Positions 56,201 through 63,909 of a stretch of DNA of 64,000 nt are shown here, piece by piece. Location of the stretch: positions 10,282,070-10,346,069 of the forward strand of contig OX421967.1 in assembly GCA_949128115.1 (NCBI GenBank), in the 5' to 3' direction. The position numbers and the translations under genes are program-made. The stretch's first letter is position 1. Every line of letters starts with the position of its first letter. The notes beneath the pieces are model-generated. The model ran no database searches and had not been told where the DNA came from. It was given only the letters and a program-made list of their open reading frames with translations. This stretch comes from Anaspis maculata. Taxonomy: Eukaryota > Arthropoda > Insecta > Coleoptera > Scraptiidae.

Positions 56201-58769
56201 CAATAAGTCATTGGTGCTCAAATTGTGGATCTTGAAGGCCAAATTGTACAAATTGTCATAACGAAAATTAGTGACATTATTTGAAGTGTTGAAGGTTTTG
56301 TTGACTATTTTGGCAGTCAACAATTGTAATTTTCCCAATTTTCGCTTTCTTGCGAATTTTATTTTCGCATATAAAATCCGCCCTAATACGATCTTAACAA
56401 CAGAATACAATCCTGTACTGTCTGCCAAAAGCTGCTTTAGCTCTTTGTGGACTCCTGAGCCGTGTAATTGGCCATTGGTCTTGGAAGTGCGGGTGGTTGG
56501 TGTTTTTGTGAGGCGGTGGACCTGTTCCGGCTGTCAACGACGACATTCCACCCGGTGCAGCCAATTTTGCAAAAACTAGCGTGAAGCGGTCTGATGTGTA
56601 GTAATCAACGTTGGCGATTTCAGGTCTACACCAAGCTGGTACAGCAGGGTGCCATAGTGCCGGCCGCCGAAGTACCTCCTCCCACCGTTCCCATGGACTA
56701 CAGCTGGGCCAGGGAACTGGGTCTGATCCGAAAACCTGCCAGTTTCATGACTTCCATCTGCGACGAAAGAGGCCAGGAGTTGATCTACGCTGGAATGCCG
56801 ATTTCTGACGTTTTGCAAAAGAACGTCGGAATTGGTGGTGTGATTTCTCTCTTGTGGTACGTACTCTTTTGGACGTTAATTCGTTTTCGCATCGCTGTTT
56901 CGTCAAACTTACCAAAATTTGACAGCTCTTTTTTCAAATTCATTTTAGCTTTGACAGCTTTTGTCGAACGCATTGAAGTTTGACAGCCGTTTGACTGCCA
57001 TTGGCTGTGTTCATCCAAACTGAGCGATCAGAGCGCTAAGCTATCGCTTAGTTTGAATGAACGCAACCATAGTTTTTTGTTCACCCGCTGTGAGAAAACC
57101 ATTTTATTGATTTTTGCTCGAATTTTGAAGGTTCCAAAGATGCTTGCCACCCTACGTCTGCAAGTTCTTCGAGATGTGTCTGATGGTCACGGCCGATCAC
57201 GGTCCCGCAGTGTCCGGTGCCCACAATACCATCGTGTGTGCCCGTGCCGGTAAAGATCTAGTCTCCAGTTTGGTGTCCGGTCTTTTGACCATTGGTGACA
57301 GATTCGGGGGGGCTCTGGACGGAGCCGCCAAACAATTCAGCGAAGCTTACGACACCGGTGAGTTCTTGTTTTGTTGAAAAAAAAAATCGAAATTAAACAT
57401 TGATGAGAGTTGTGATGAGAGGTATTTTGTCAAAAAATACAAAAAAATTTTAAAGGACTTGAAAATAGCATGCTATCTGGCTTACGTTCCGAAAGCTCGA
57501 ATGGTTAGCGGCGAAAATTTTCAAGTCGCAAAATGTATGTCTCAGAATTATTGTGTGTGACACTTGTGTTAGTAATTTAGGATCTGTCAAATAGTAGGCG
57601 GGGCGACTCAACAATCTGTTAGAAAGTATGCGGAGCGAGTAAATAAACTCAAAAAAGTAGGCGGGGCGAGTAAACAAACTGCCAAAAAGTAGGCTGGGCG
57701 AGAAAATGAACTGTCAAAGCTGCTTGTTCGTCTGATTAGCAACTTGAGGAAAAAGTTGTTGAAGTCAGTAGAGAGCGAAGAAATTGACATTAAGTAGGCG
57801 AGGAGAGGAAACAAACTGTCAAATAGTAGGCGGAGCGAGTTAACAGGCTGACAGGGCAGTCTCGACCGCGTCTTGATTTCTTTTTCTTACATTTGGCACG
57901 CGATTCCAACAAATAATGTCTTGATTTGCGTTTTTTTTTTAAGGCATGCATCCGGCCGAATTCGTGAACCACATGCGCAACAAAGGCCAGCTGATCATGG
58001 GCATCGGCCACAGGGTGAAATCCATCAACAATCCCGACCAGAGGGTTCAGATCGTCAAGGAATTCGTCATACAGAACTTCCCGGCCACCCCTCTGCTGCT
58101 GTACGCGCTGGAAGTTGAAAAGTTGACCACCAGCAAGAAGCCCAACCTGATTTTGAACGTGGACGGCGTCATTGCCTGTTCGTTCGTCGACATGCTGAGG
58201 AATTGCGGAAGCTTCACCAGGTCAGTACCGCTACAGTATCATGAGGTTCAAATGTTATGTCATGAGAAAATGAACACAGATATAGCATTTTTCCGGGTGC
58301 ATGCATGAATGATGGATTTGAAATATAGGCTGTCTGATTTCTACATGATTCTAGTGGGCTGCGATTCAGGTCGCAATCGGCCGATGGTGACCAGAAACAC
58401 AGCCCACTAGAATCATGTTGAAATCAGATAGCCTACACTAAAAAGCTATAAGTCGTGTTACATAAATAAGGTGGGCGGTTTTCAAACGTCATAGTTGATG
58501 TTGTCACTTTTGACGTTCAAGCTTTTGGGCAGTGCTACAATTGCGAATGACACGGGCATTTGGCGCGTAAATGTGAACTTTTCTGTTTTGTTTACAGCGA
58601 AGAGGCGCAAGAGTACATCAGCATCGGCGCGATAAACTCCTTGTTCGTGCTGGGTCGTTCGATTGGCTTCATCGGCCACTACATGGACCAGAAGAGGCTG
58701 AAACAAGGACTGTACAGACATCCATGGGACGACATTTCGTACGTTTTACCGGAACAGTACAACAATTAG
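38020..58769 (+). CDS. ATP-citrate lyase (complete, 12 coding exons)
   Basis: Cytosolic enzyme making acetyl-CoA and oxaloacetate from citrate, CoA and ATP for fatty-acid synthesis and histone acetylation. Coding exons: 38020-38224, 39326-39862, 46910-47359, 47684-47901, 50740-50947, 51405-51858, 51981-52108, 53137-53297, 56624-56856, 57131-57357, 57944-58220, 58598-58769. They sum to 3,270 bases, 1,089 residues plus stop, with every junction in phase; human ACLY is about 1,100. The N-terminal start MSAKAI matches the family. The order is ATP-grasp/succinyl-CoA-synthetase beta-like region, a poorly conserved serine-rich linker (about residues 440-470), alpha-like region with the phospho-histidine in FGHAGSCAN (H748), and citrate-synthase-like C-terminus with H888, H963 and D1014. 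All catalytic residues are present. The alignment uses recalled human landmarks. Exons are markedly more GC-rich than introns. Confidence 0.97.
39326..39862 (+). CDS. ACLY coding exon 2
   Basis: Encodes the N-terminal ATP-grasp-like region, including FIIEPFVPH and [12 protein letters not shown], up to [10 protein letters not shown]. It ends one base into a Glu codon at cccg|gttagt. The next intron is about 7 kb. Confidence 0.95.
40000..43560. other. ACLY intron 2, proximal half
   Basis: AT-rich intron DNA. The phrase gtcaaaattttgacat and variants recur near 40290, 40735, 41035 and 41155, each with an aataaaatcgc-like follow-on. A decayed repeat of several hundred bases is likely. No exon, RNA gene or complete element recognised. 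Confidence 0.4.
43572..44496. mobile_element. 0.92-kb DNA-transposon-like repeat with 32-bp TIRs
   Basis: The ends tatagtaggttcacctgt and acaagtgaacctactata are inverted over about 32 bases. A TA-type target duplication is possible at the palindromic tip. The interior carries an 87-codon minus-strand ORF ([15 protein letters not shown]) that recurs in the second copy at 59640-60724. No transposase domain recognised, so it is probably non-autonomous. Confidence 0.75.
44537..44704. mobile_element. 168-bp hairpin MITE
   Basis: gtatagacaataca...agagaagac is mirrored by gtcttctct...gcattgtctatac, with about 26 paired bases per arm. A smaller inner pair involves cgtcacggat/atccgtgacg. Confidence 0.8.
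44769..45735. repeat. 0.97-kb palindrome with tRNA-like centre
   Basis: The arms 44769-44880 and 45612-45735 are inverted copies sharing acagtctttcatta, ggtctcctattgaacatg and a tagccg...ggtat phrase. The unique centre includes the tRNA-like segment at 45469-45548. Confidence 0.8.
45469..45548 (-). repeat. tRNA-like sequence (SINE head or tRNA pseudogene)
   Basis: Read on the minus strand it shows CCCAGT...ACTGGG acceptor pairing, a D-loop-like CGGTAGCACGGTGAGC and a T-arm-like GTCCCGGGTTCAAATCC (B-box consensus GGTTCAAATCC). The anticodon arm around GCTTTCGAAGG does not pair properly, so a working tRNA is unlikely. A tRNA-derived SINE is the best reading. Confidence 0.5.
45764..46410. mobile_element. 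647-bp palindromic element
   Basis: The termini tacagggtattttttttt...agtaatgtcac and gtgacattactaaaaaaataccctgta are inverted. Inner inverted matches such as aagttttgtttgac / gtcaaacaaaactt run through most of both arms. The 169-codon plus-strand ORF inside is generated across the arms and has no known domain. Confidence 0.8.
46428..46536. mobile_element. 109-bp hairpin MITE
   Basis: aaaggattgtaaaatagtcg and its mirror cgactattttacaatcctt give about 27-base arms. It lies only 18 bases beyond the preceding element. Confidence 0.8.
46662..46804. repeat. 143-bp inverted repeat upstream of ACLY exon 3
   Basis: tgacagctgtcaacattttg is mirrored by gtcaacattttgacagctgt. The copies are separated by about 95 bases and end about 105 bases before the exon's acceptor. 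Confidence 0.7.
46910..47359 (+). CDS. ACLY coding exon 3
   Basis: Begins [18 protein letters not shown] after attccacag and continues with [20 protein letters not shown], the succinyl-CoA-synthetase beta-like core. Ends QTLG at a donor gtaataac. Confidence 0.95.
47430..47589. mobile_element. 160-bp hairpin MITE in ACLY intron
   Basis: aaaggttacagaaagg...gccaaacacgg is mirrored by ccgtgtttggt...ccgtaaccttt. An inner perfect pair is cttccggtct / agaccggaag. It fills half of the 324-bp intron between coding exons 3 and 4. Confidence 0.8.
47684..47901 (+). CDS. ACLY coding exon 4 with variable linker
   Basis: Begins [19 protein letters not shown] and ends in a low-conservation Ser/Gln-rich linker ([15 protein letters not shown]...SRPSR). 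In mammals this linker carries regulatory phosphosites; the exact motif is not conserved here. The donor is agg|gtgagt, phase 0. Confidence 0.9.
48039..48167. mobile_element. 129-bp hairpin MITE in ACLY intron
   Basis: aggtctgtttctctatcctg...actctggag is mirrored by ctctggagt...caggacaaagaaacagacct, with about 38-base arms. Confidence 0.8.
48510..50255. repeat. Palindrome with a split left arm
   Basis: The right arm is continuous (about 49960-50255). Its inverted partner is in two pieces, 48510-48667 (gatgctg...gtgacgtcacaagatac...catttcgag) and 49488-49640 (caccaaaattct...gaaatggttgatg). The intervening 48668-49487 has no counterpart in the right arm and is an insertion. The arms share the gtgacgtcac core and the gtcgcttttttcg phrase. 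Confidence 0.75.
48668..49487. mobile_element. 0.82-kb insertion, unclassified repeat family
   Basis: Its limits are inferred from where the surrounding palindrome's left arm breaks and resumes. It contains cctctagacgagag...attggggatgag, which recurs, diverged, at about 54150 in the same gene. A-rich, with no coding capacity and no clear TIR or target duplication, so the class is open (possibly a decayed LTR or a SINE/LINE tail). Confidence 0.5.
50740..50947 (+). CDS. ACLY coding exon 5
   Basis: Completes the linker ([11 protein letters not shown]) and starts the alpha-like domain with [18 protein letters not shown] and [15 protein letters not shown]. Ends one base into a Val codon at ccag|gtacag. 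Confidence 0.92.
51405..51858 (+). CDS. ACLY coding exon 6
   Basis: Encodes [14 protein letters not shown], the CoA-ligase signature region [20 protein letters not shown] and [17 protein letters not shown]. Ends two bases into an Arg codon (atgag|gtaaaa). Confidence 0.95.
51981..52108 (+). CDS. ACLY coding exon 7
   Basis: Encodes [22 protein letters not shown] through VAWCIG. The 1-kb intron after it carries the tandem duplication at 52323-52894. Confidence 0.95.
52323..52894. repeat. Tandem duplication of about 286 bp in an ACLY intron
   Basis: Copy 1 (52323-52610) and copy 2 (52611-52894) abut directly and are highly similar over ggaaagcatgctgtcagg, ggcttgtcaacgattcg and ctaaaacggaggcccgc. 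Copy 1 has an extra ggtatcaggg-type insertion. Each is more GC-rich than the intron and carries a matching open frame ([19 protein letters not shown]). They could be fragments of an element coding region or a chance frame; no family recognised. Confidence 0.85.
53137..53297 (+). CDS. ACLY coding exon 8 with catalytic histidine
   Basis: Encodes [20 protein letters not shown]. The histidine (H748) is the phosphorylated catalytic residue by alignment to human H760. Ends phase 0 at LGDLIHE|gttagt. Confidence 0.95.
54110..54930. repeat. Second copy of the 48.7-49.5 kb repeat family
   Basis: It shares the ctctagatgagaatgtgtcg...ttggggatgag opening and the long A-rich body with 48668-49487, at considerable divergence. 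From about 55040 to 55170 there is an additional imperfect tandem of roughly 50-base units containing gataaataaacaag. Confidence 0.45.
55170..56623. other. ACLY intron 8, distal part
   Basis: Nothing definite. A GC-richer island at about 56040-56160 (gcggctgccgctcgctcgcc, then a tacttcag|gtacca junction) could be a cryptic promoter or exon on either strand. A 76-codon minus frame ([20 protein letters not shown]) crosses it. Confidence 0.3.
56624..56856 (+). CDS. ACLY coding exon 9
   Basis: Encodes [20 protein letters not shown] and the highly conserved [20 protein letters not shown]. Ends two bases into a Trp codon at ttgtg|gtacgt. Confidence 0.95.
57131..57357 (+). CDS. ACLY coding exon 10
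   Basis: Encodes the citrate-synthase-like segment [16 protein letters not shown] (H888) and [17 protein letters not shown]. The following intron holds a minisatellite. Confidence 0.95.
57586..57866. repeat. Minisatellite, about 37-bp units
   Basis: The phrase gtaggcggggcgag or a variant (gtatgcggagcgag, gtaggctgggcgag) recurs at least six times, each followed by a..aaact and caaa. Four units are contiguous; two more follow after a gap. Confidence 0.8.
57944..58220 (+). CDS. ACLY coding exon 11
   Basis: Encodes [14 protein letters not shown] (H963) and [18 protein letters not shown] (D1014), completing the citryl-CoA-cleaving site. Confidence 0.95.
58326..58435. mobile_element. 110-bp hairpin MITE in last ACLY intron
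   Basis: ataggctgtctgatttctac...gattctagtgggctg is mirrored by cagcccactagaatc...aaatcagatagccta. The arms are about 36 bases. Confidence 0.85.
58598..58769 (+). CDS. ACLY coding exon 12 (terminal)
   Basis: Encodes [20 protein letters not shown] to the C-terminus [17 protein letters not shown] and the TAG stop. The C-terminal tetrapeptide differs from vertebrates, as is usual between animals. Confidence 0.95.
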
Positions 58770-59113
58770 GCATTTATTAATCTTTTAAAAAAACAAATTA
58801 GTGGAGAAAGCAAGAAAACTTGCGAGTAAAAAACAAACATGTATACCAACTTAAATGACATTGAATGTTCCATATAGACGAGCACACGTTCTACTTTCCC
58901 CACGCCTTCTAAATTTTAATTGTACGTAATGTTTAGTTGTAATAATAATGATTTACGGAGATATATTCTGAAAGAGGAGAGAAGACAACAAAAAAGTAAA
59001 AAAATTGTGCGTATTTATTTTTAGCGAACTGTGGATATGATATTTATATTTTTATATATGTTACGATTGAAACAACGATGGTTTTTTAAGGCACAGTAGT
59101 TGTACCAAGATAA

Positions 59114-59119
59114 AATAAA
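59114..59119 (+). terminator. ACLY poly(A) signal
   Basis: AATAAA 345 bases after the stop codon, followed by a TTATTGTTTTTTGTTG stretch suitable as a downstream GU/U-rich element. Confidence 0.6.
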
Positions 59120-59639
59120 CTTAGTTGTAATGTTATTGTTTTTTGTTGAATGACAGTCTATATTTTGTTGAACAACCACGTGAACTAACGTCACTTTCTA
59201 CCGAACTGCCTCTTAGCACGTCCCAAATAAACTCACGAAACTAAACTTATCACTCTTTCCATTCAATCGCTTTCCACAATTTGCGTTCACACCTACTTCA
59301 TTCATCTTCTATTTAGTAAACTGACTATCAAGAACTGGCCCCTAATAAATCAAGCCAAATTACCCTATCAGGCTAAGTCAGATGTTGAAAAGGTTGAGCA
59401 GTATATTCTTGTTGCACCCTACGTCAACAACGCCCCCAAACGTCAGTGGGCGATGTTCAAGTGCGAAAATGGAATAGTTGACGCAAGTGAATCGCATTCT
59501 TCCGTATCTACAACGACTCAAAATTGCACAAGGAAGACAATAGTGGTAGAATCGTTACTGTAAAATGTGCGACTTCGGGTCCCTTTTATGACACGGTCAC
59601 CGATTGTGTCATAATTTGCTTACAAAATTTACCGTTGGG

Positions 59640-60724
59640 TCACATCACCGTGAGATTTTGTTTCTAAGTTTCCAAATGTGAAATATAGAAAATCCCCAAA
59701 ACTTTGCAGTTGGCTGCTCTGGCCGGACCAGTTTTGAAACACATTTTTTACGTATTTTCTCTGCAGATAGCCGGAACATTTTTGCGGAACGTGATGTCTG
59801 ACGCTTTTTTCCATTTTATTGGAAAATGTAGCAATTTTTCGACCTGTTTTTAATTTTCGCCAATGAACAAATAAAGGTACGTTCCGATATTCGTTTTGGT
59901 CGACCAACCGTCTGAAAAACTGTATATTGGAACGACCGGCTTCCTGAAAAAGGTTAACCAGCTGACGACCAGCTTCGGAGGCCGGTCAGTGAAGGTTAAC
60001 CCAACCGTCAACTGTCGTTCCGATATCAAACGTCACCCACTGAAAAATTGGTCGACCGGCTGGTTAACCGATTTGAACATCGGAACTGATCGGAACATAC
60101 CTTGAATCAAAAGAGCCTTGACATTTGACAGTTGTCAAAAATATTCCTAACCTCTCGAAGCCGGTTCAACTTTCGATGGTTCAAATCAAAGAGTATGCAA
60201 TGCCCTTCGTCCAAAAAAGGGGCCCCATGCAATCATCAACCCTTTCGCCTCTTCCAGTCAAAAATACACGCCAAGGCCAAACCCTGAAGAATTATAGGCG
60301 ATAGAAGGATCGCCGTGCAGTCTGTCAAATTTAAAAAAACCCAGCCGCTCAACGTTGCGTATTGGACCGAAATTGATGTTAGTACCTTCAATTTCCAATT
60401 TGCTTTCGTTTTGGGGCTTCCCGGGACGAGTTTTTGTCGACCCTGAATGGGCTGCCGTCAAGATGACTTAGATTTGCGGCCGCCCCGTGCTCTTTTGGTG
60501 TCTACATGACGGTAACACAGCTCTGCGTCCCCCTAGTCGTACTTCTACGTATGACCAGGTCAGTTTCCCAAGATTTTAATATCTATTTGATATTTGATAA
60601 GAAATATAACTTTACTTCCAGAGAAGTCAGTTTCACACCAGGTGAAAAGGCAGCAAGCCTACAATGCTAAAGTAGAAAATTTGCCCAACCAACTAGAATC
60701 ACAGTAAAAGTGAACCGACTATAT
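59640..60724. mobile_element. Second copy of the 43.6-44.5 kb element, left-truncated
   Basis: It aligns in the same orientation with 43615-44496: the minus-strand frame [11 protein letters not shown], the PSRSTL-type region near 60340 and the right TIR (acagtaaaagtgaaccgactata). The left TIR is missing; the match begins at accgtgagattttg. Its length is increased by the insertion at about 59876-60103. Confidence 0.75.
59876..60103. mobile_element. 228-bp MITE nested in the second copy
   Basis: The ends aggtacgttccgat and atcggaacatacct are inverted. Inside is a further palindromic arrangement of gtcgaccggctggttaacc-type words. The host element at 43.6-44.5 kb reads straight through (caataaatcaaagcag) at this point, which marks it as an insertion. 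Confidence 0.8.
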
Positions 60725-60747
60725 TTATGTTTATGTACATTTTCTAA

Positions 60748-61383
60748 TAGCGTTTTCCACTGGCTTGCACTTTTGTGCAAATCGTGGAAGTGCAATGACG
60801 TCACGCACTCCACGAGCTTTGCATTGGAACCACCCTCATGCGCCGGAGTGCGCGATGCGTTAAAATTCAGTGGAATATGATGCAGCGTGCACTTGCGACA
60901 ATTTGGCGCAAGTGCCTTTTCCCACTTGAAAATTAGCTTCAAATTGGAAGATGAGGTAATTTTCTTACAAGAAAAAATTAAACCAAACCACAATATTAAA
61001 CTAAATCCGAAAATTTATGAGCAACATATTCAATAAAGTTGTGAATTTTGGGTTTCACTCTTTTGTTTTTCTTCATCAGTGCAATAATTTCTATGTCCGA
61101 GTCCGAACAATCGCTGGACTCTACAAGTTCCCTAACAAATCGATCAATTGCTAATTTAAACTGCAGTTAACTCTGTTTACTTCGAATTGACGCCATATTG
61201 CATTGCACTGCACTGGACGCACGAGCTCCCAGAGGTCGTGTGAAAAATGCGCATTTAATGCAAGTTCATCTCTCCAGTGGAACGTAAACTTTTAATTTGG
61301 TACGATGCACTCTCGCCAGTGGAAAACGATTCCACTGCCTCGGTGCAAAAAGTGCGCACTAAAACTCCCAGTGGAAAACGCTA
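60748..61383. mobile_element. PIF/Harbinger-derived element, 636 bp
   Basis: TIRs TAGCGTTTTCCACTGG and CCAGTGGAAAACGCTA are flanked by TAA on both sides (60745-60747, 61384-61386). On the minus strand, about 61160-61014, a frame reads RFVRELVESSDCSDSD then KPKIHNFIEYVAHKFSDLVF before a stop. An acidic Ser/Asp run followed by a KI.NFIE..V..FSD segment resembles the N-terminus of insect Harbinger nucleases. The catalytic domain is absent, so this is an internally deleted copy. Confidence 0.75.
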
Positions 61384-61554
61384 TAAGATGTGCTGATGTG
61401 CAGGCAAACTCCATACTTACGTGTATTGTTGGTTGCATAACCGTCGTTCTAGTCAGCAAAATGTCATCGAGAGTTTTGTCGTAACAATTTTACGATTTTT
61501 TTTCCAGGAAAAGTACAGTGAAATATGAATTAAACCTGAGAAAAGTCGACACCA

Positions 61555-61603
61555 GTAAGTAATTGAACCTCATTTACGTTCAATTTATTCAAACAAACCG
61601 TAG
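61555..61603 (+). other. Putative 49-base 5'UTR intron of zinc-finger gene 2
   Basis: Donor gtaagt after acacca; acceptor aaaccgtag ends six bases before the ATG. Another acceptor (tttttttccag, ending 61506) lies just upstream and implies a further 5' exon. Confidence 0.5.
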
Positions 61604-61609
61604 GCTATA

Positions 61610-63316
61610 ATGTCTGAAGAGCTACACCACTGTTTGCAATGTTCGTACCAATCTACATGGCCCTTTCAACTCAAACACCATAGCCGAAGACGTCACAACA
61701 ATTTTGACACCGCTGCTCCTCAGATCCCCATCATCCAGCCCAAACTCTATTCTTGTTTCCGCTACAATTTCTACTGCAACTACAAACTGAAGCTATACGA
61801 ACACTTCGAGCAGAAGCTCAGGGGAGACGAAAAGCCTTTAGGGAAGTGCAAAATCAGTATCGCTAAGTACAAATGCAACCAGTGCAAACTCAAAACGTAT
61901 TCCAGCTTACAGTTCCTAAAACATTCTTGCCGAGGTACTGTTGCTAAGTTCTTGCGTATTGTTGAGAATGCGTCTGATATAAAACCGAATTTGGATATAA
62001 TTTTGAAACCGTACCACTGTGCGGTGTGTTCGTATCGCACCAAATACCGTTCTCATTTGAGAATGCACTTGTTGAGACACGTTCCGAAAGACGAAATTAT
62101 TTGGCAGGAATGCAAGCAGTGTTCGTACAAGGGCAGAACAAAAAACGAATTGAGAGCGCATTCGTTGGTGCATGCAACCGATGTGAATTGGTGGCAATGC
62201 GCGCAATGTTCGTTTCGTACCAAACGAAAGGCGACGTTGAGAAAGCACGTCGAATTACTGCACGTTCCAGACAGTGAAATATTCTGGTTCAAGTGCGAAC
62301 AGTGCTCGTTTCGGACCAAGCGCAAATCGACTTTGACACAGCACTCAACGTTTCAGCACGCACCAGACAAGATCAATTGGGTTCATTGCGACAAGTGTTC
62401 ATACAAAGCCAAACAGAAAAGCTCTGTGATAACGCACTTCAAACTGCAACACGTCGATGACGAACAAATCGAATGGCATGGTTGCAACGAGTGTTCCTTC
62501 CGAAGTAAAAGCAGAGGAAACTTGAAACAGCACATGATGAAACACGTTCCTGGCGAGGAAGCCGTTTGGCATTACTGCAGCGAGTGCTCGTTCAAAACGA
62601 GACGCACCCAGCACCTGAAGCGACACGCTTTGGTTCACGCTGCTCACCACGAAATCACTTGGCTCCAGTGTACACAGTGTTCGTATGCATCTAAAGATAA
62701 AAGTACGTTGACGACGCACATGTTAACGCGTCATGCTGCTCCCGACGCAATCACTTGGTACCCTTGCGAGCAATGTTCGTACAAAGCCAAGCTGAAAACC
62801 AGACTGAAAACTCACATTTCGAACATGCATCCCATCGATGCGATTAAATGGTTCAATTGCGTCGAATGTTCGTACAGAGCGAAGTGCCGTAACAAGCTGA
62901 AAAGACACGTGTTGATGACGCACGGCAGCGAGGACGAAATAAAATGGTTTTACTGCGCGCGTTGCTCGTACCGTAGCAAGTACAAGAACCATCTGTCGTT
63001 GCATGTGTTGACGCACGCCAGTGCCGAAGAAATTGCTTGGTACAAGTGCAAGCAGTGTTCGTACAGGGCGAAACACACGGCCGCCTTGCAGCAGCACGTC
63101 AAGTTTCAGCATGGAGACTATGAAGCGATCAAGTGGCACCAGTGCGAGAAGTGTTCGTACGTTTCGAAGTACATCGCCAGCTTGAAACATCACGTCCTGT
63201 CGTGCCACACCGCGGCTGCGGACATCAGGTGGTTTCAATGCCAACATTGTGCTTACAAGACGAAGTACAAGAGCCACCTGAAACCGCACAGTCAGTTGTA
63301 TCATCCTAAAAGTTGA
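61610..63316 (+). CDS. C2H2 zinc-finger array protein 2 (568 aa)
   Basis: Seventeen finger-like units fill the protein. The first (CLQCSY...WPFQLKHH) mirrors finger 1 of the protein at 10948-12369; the second and third are degenerate, as in the paralogue. The remaining 14 are well-formed C-x2-C-[SA][YF]-x-[TSA]-K-x(4)-L-x2-H-x(3-5)-H, separated by linkers of form H-x(4-5)-I-x-W-[FWYH]-x-C rather than TGEKP. There is no N-terminal effector domain. The coding region is a single exon and ends with YHPKS. Nuclear nucleic-acid binding is inferred from the fingers; targets are unknown. Long antisense frames within it are shadows of its regular codon pattern. Confidence 0.87.
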   Translation: MSEELHHCLQCSYQSTWPFQLKHHSRRRHNNFDTAAPQIPIIQPKLYSCFRYNFYCNYKLKLYEHFEQKLRGDEKPLGKCKISIAKYKCNQCKLKTYSSLQFLKHSCRGTVAKFLRIVENASDIKPNLDIILKPYHCAVCSYRTKYRSHLRMHLLRHVPKDEIIWQECKQCSYKGRTKNELRAHSLVHATDVNWWQCAQCSFRTKRKATLRKHVELLHVPDSEIFWFKCEQCSFRTKRKSTLTQHSTFQHAPDKINWVHCDKCSYKAKQKSSVITHFKLQHVDDEQIEWHGCNECSFRSKSRGNLKQHMMKHVPGEEAVWHYCSECSFKTRRTQHLKRHALVHAAHHEITWLQCTQCSYASKDKSTLTTHMLTRHAAPDAITWYPCEQCSYKAKLKTRLKTHISNMHPIDAIKWFNCVECSYRAKCRNKLKRHVLMTHGSEDEIKWFYCARCSYRSKYKNHLSLHVLTHASAEEIAWYKCKQCSYRAKHTAALQQHVKFQHGDYEAIKWHQCEKCSYVSKYIASLKHHVLSCHTAAADIRWFQCQHCAYKTKYKSHLKPHSQLYHPKS

Positions 63317-63566
63317 TGATACCTATATATGAGTTTTATCAAACTTTTGTTTCGTTTTTTGAATCTCATGTTTTTGTTCCTTTTCTTTACAAAATAGGTC
63401 TTAGTTCCTAATTCATTTTCAGTTGTTATTAGAAGACATTATTAGAATTCCCTTGAGTTATCCGATGTTGTATCTGCTCTTCTATCCTACTTTCCGAGGG
63501 GTTCCAGGGTGCATTCCGAGGTGCCTTATCTTTCGCCATCCGTCGCGCGTCGTTGGGCGAGGTTGT

Positions 63567-63592
63567 GACGTGACGTCAGTTGACGTCACTAA
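63567..63592. promoter_or_regulatory. Clustered CRE-like TGACGT(CA) words
   Basis: gtgacgtgacgtcagttgacgtcac contains two full TGACGTCA/TGACGTCAG-type sites and a half site in about 25 bases. This could be a regulatory cluster for a gene beyond the window, but context is lacking. Confidence 0.3.
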
Positions 63593-63720
63593 ACAAAGTA
63601 TATGATCGTCGGAAACTGCGCTCTTCGATATGCAAGATCGTTGGGTGTTCGACTTTTGACAAGTGACACTTGACCACTTGCACAATAATCAACCTTACTT
63701 TCCCGATATCTGGTGATATA

Positions 63721-63909
63721 GCGTGCTTTCCACCTAGCCCCAAGTTCGGTACACCTGCCATTTACGCATGTGCGGGTTCCAAACGGTGCTTTCCATCTAC
63801 GTGTTCCTACTCGGTTCTGCGCCGCTCATTGGATCACCTAAAATTTTGTGCCACACCATGGAACATGTGCCGTCTGGTGGTATTTGTACCGTCTAGGTGG
63901 AAAGCACCC
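63721..63909. mobile_element. 189-bp MITE, TTTCCA-type TIR
   Basis: TIRs GCGTGCTTTCCACCTAG and CTAGGTGGAAAGCACCC, flanked by ATA on both sides. An internal ggtgctttccatct near 63789 shows a partial third copy of the end sequence. Probably the same broad family as 2365-2513 and 60748-61383. Confidence 0.75.

Noticed and set aside
62723..63304. 193-aa antisense ORF opposite zinc-finger gene 2
   Set aside because: Same reason: regular codon usage in tandem fingers keeps the antisense frame open.
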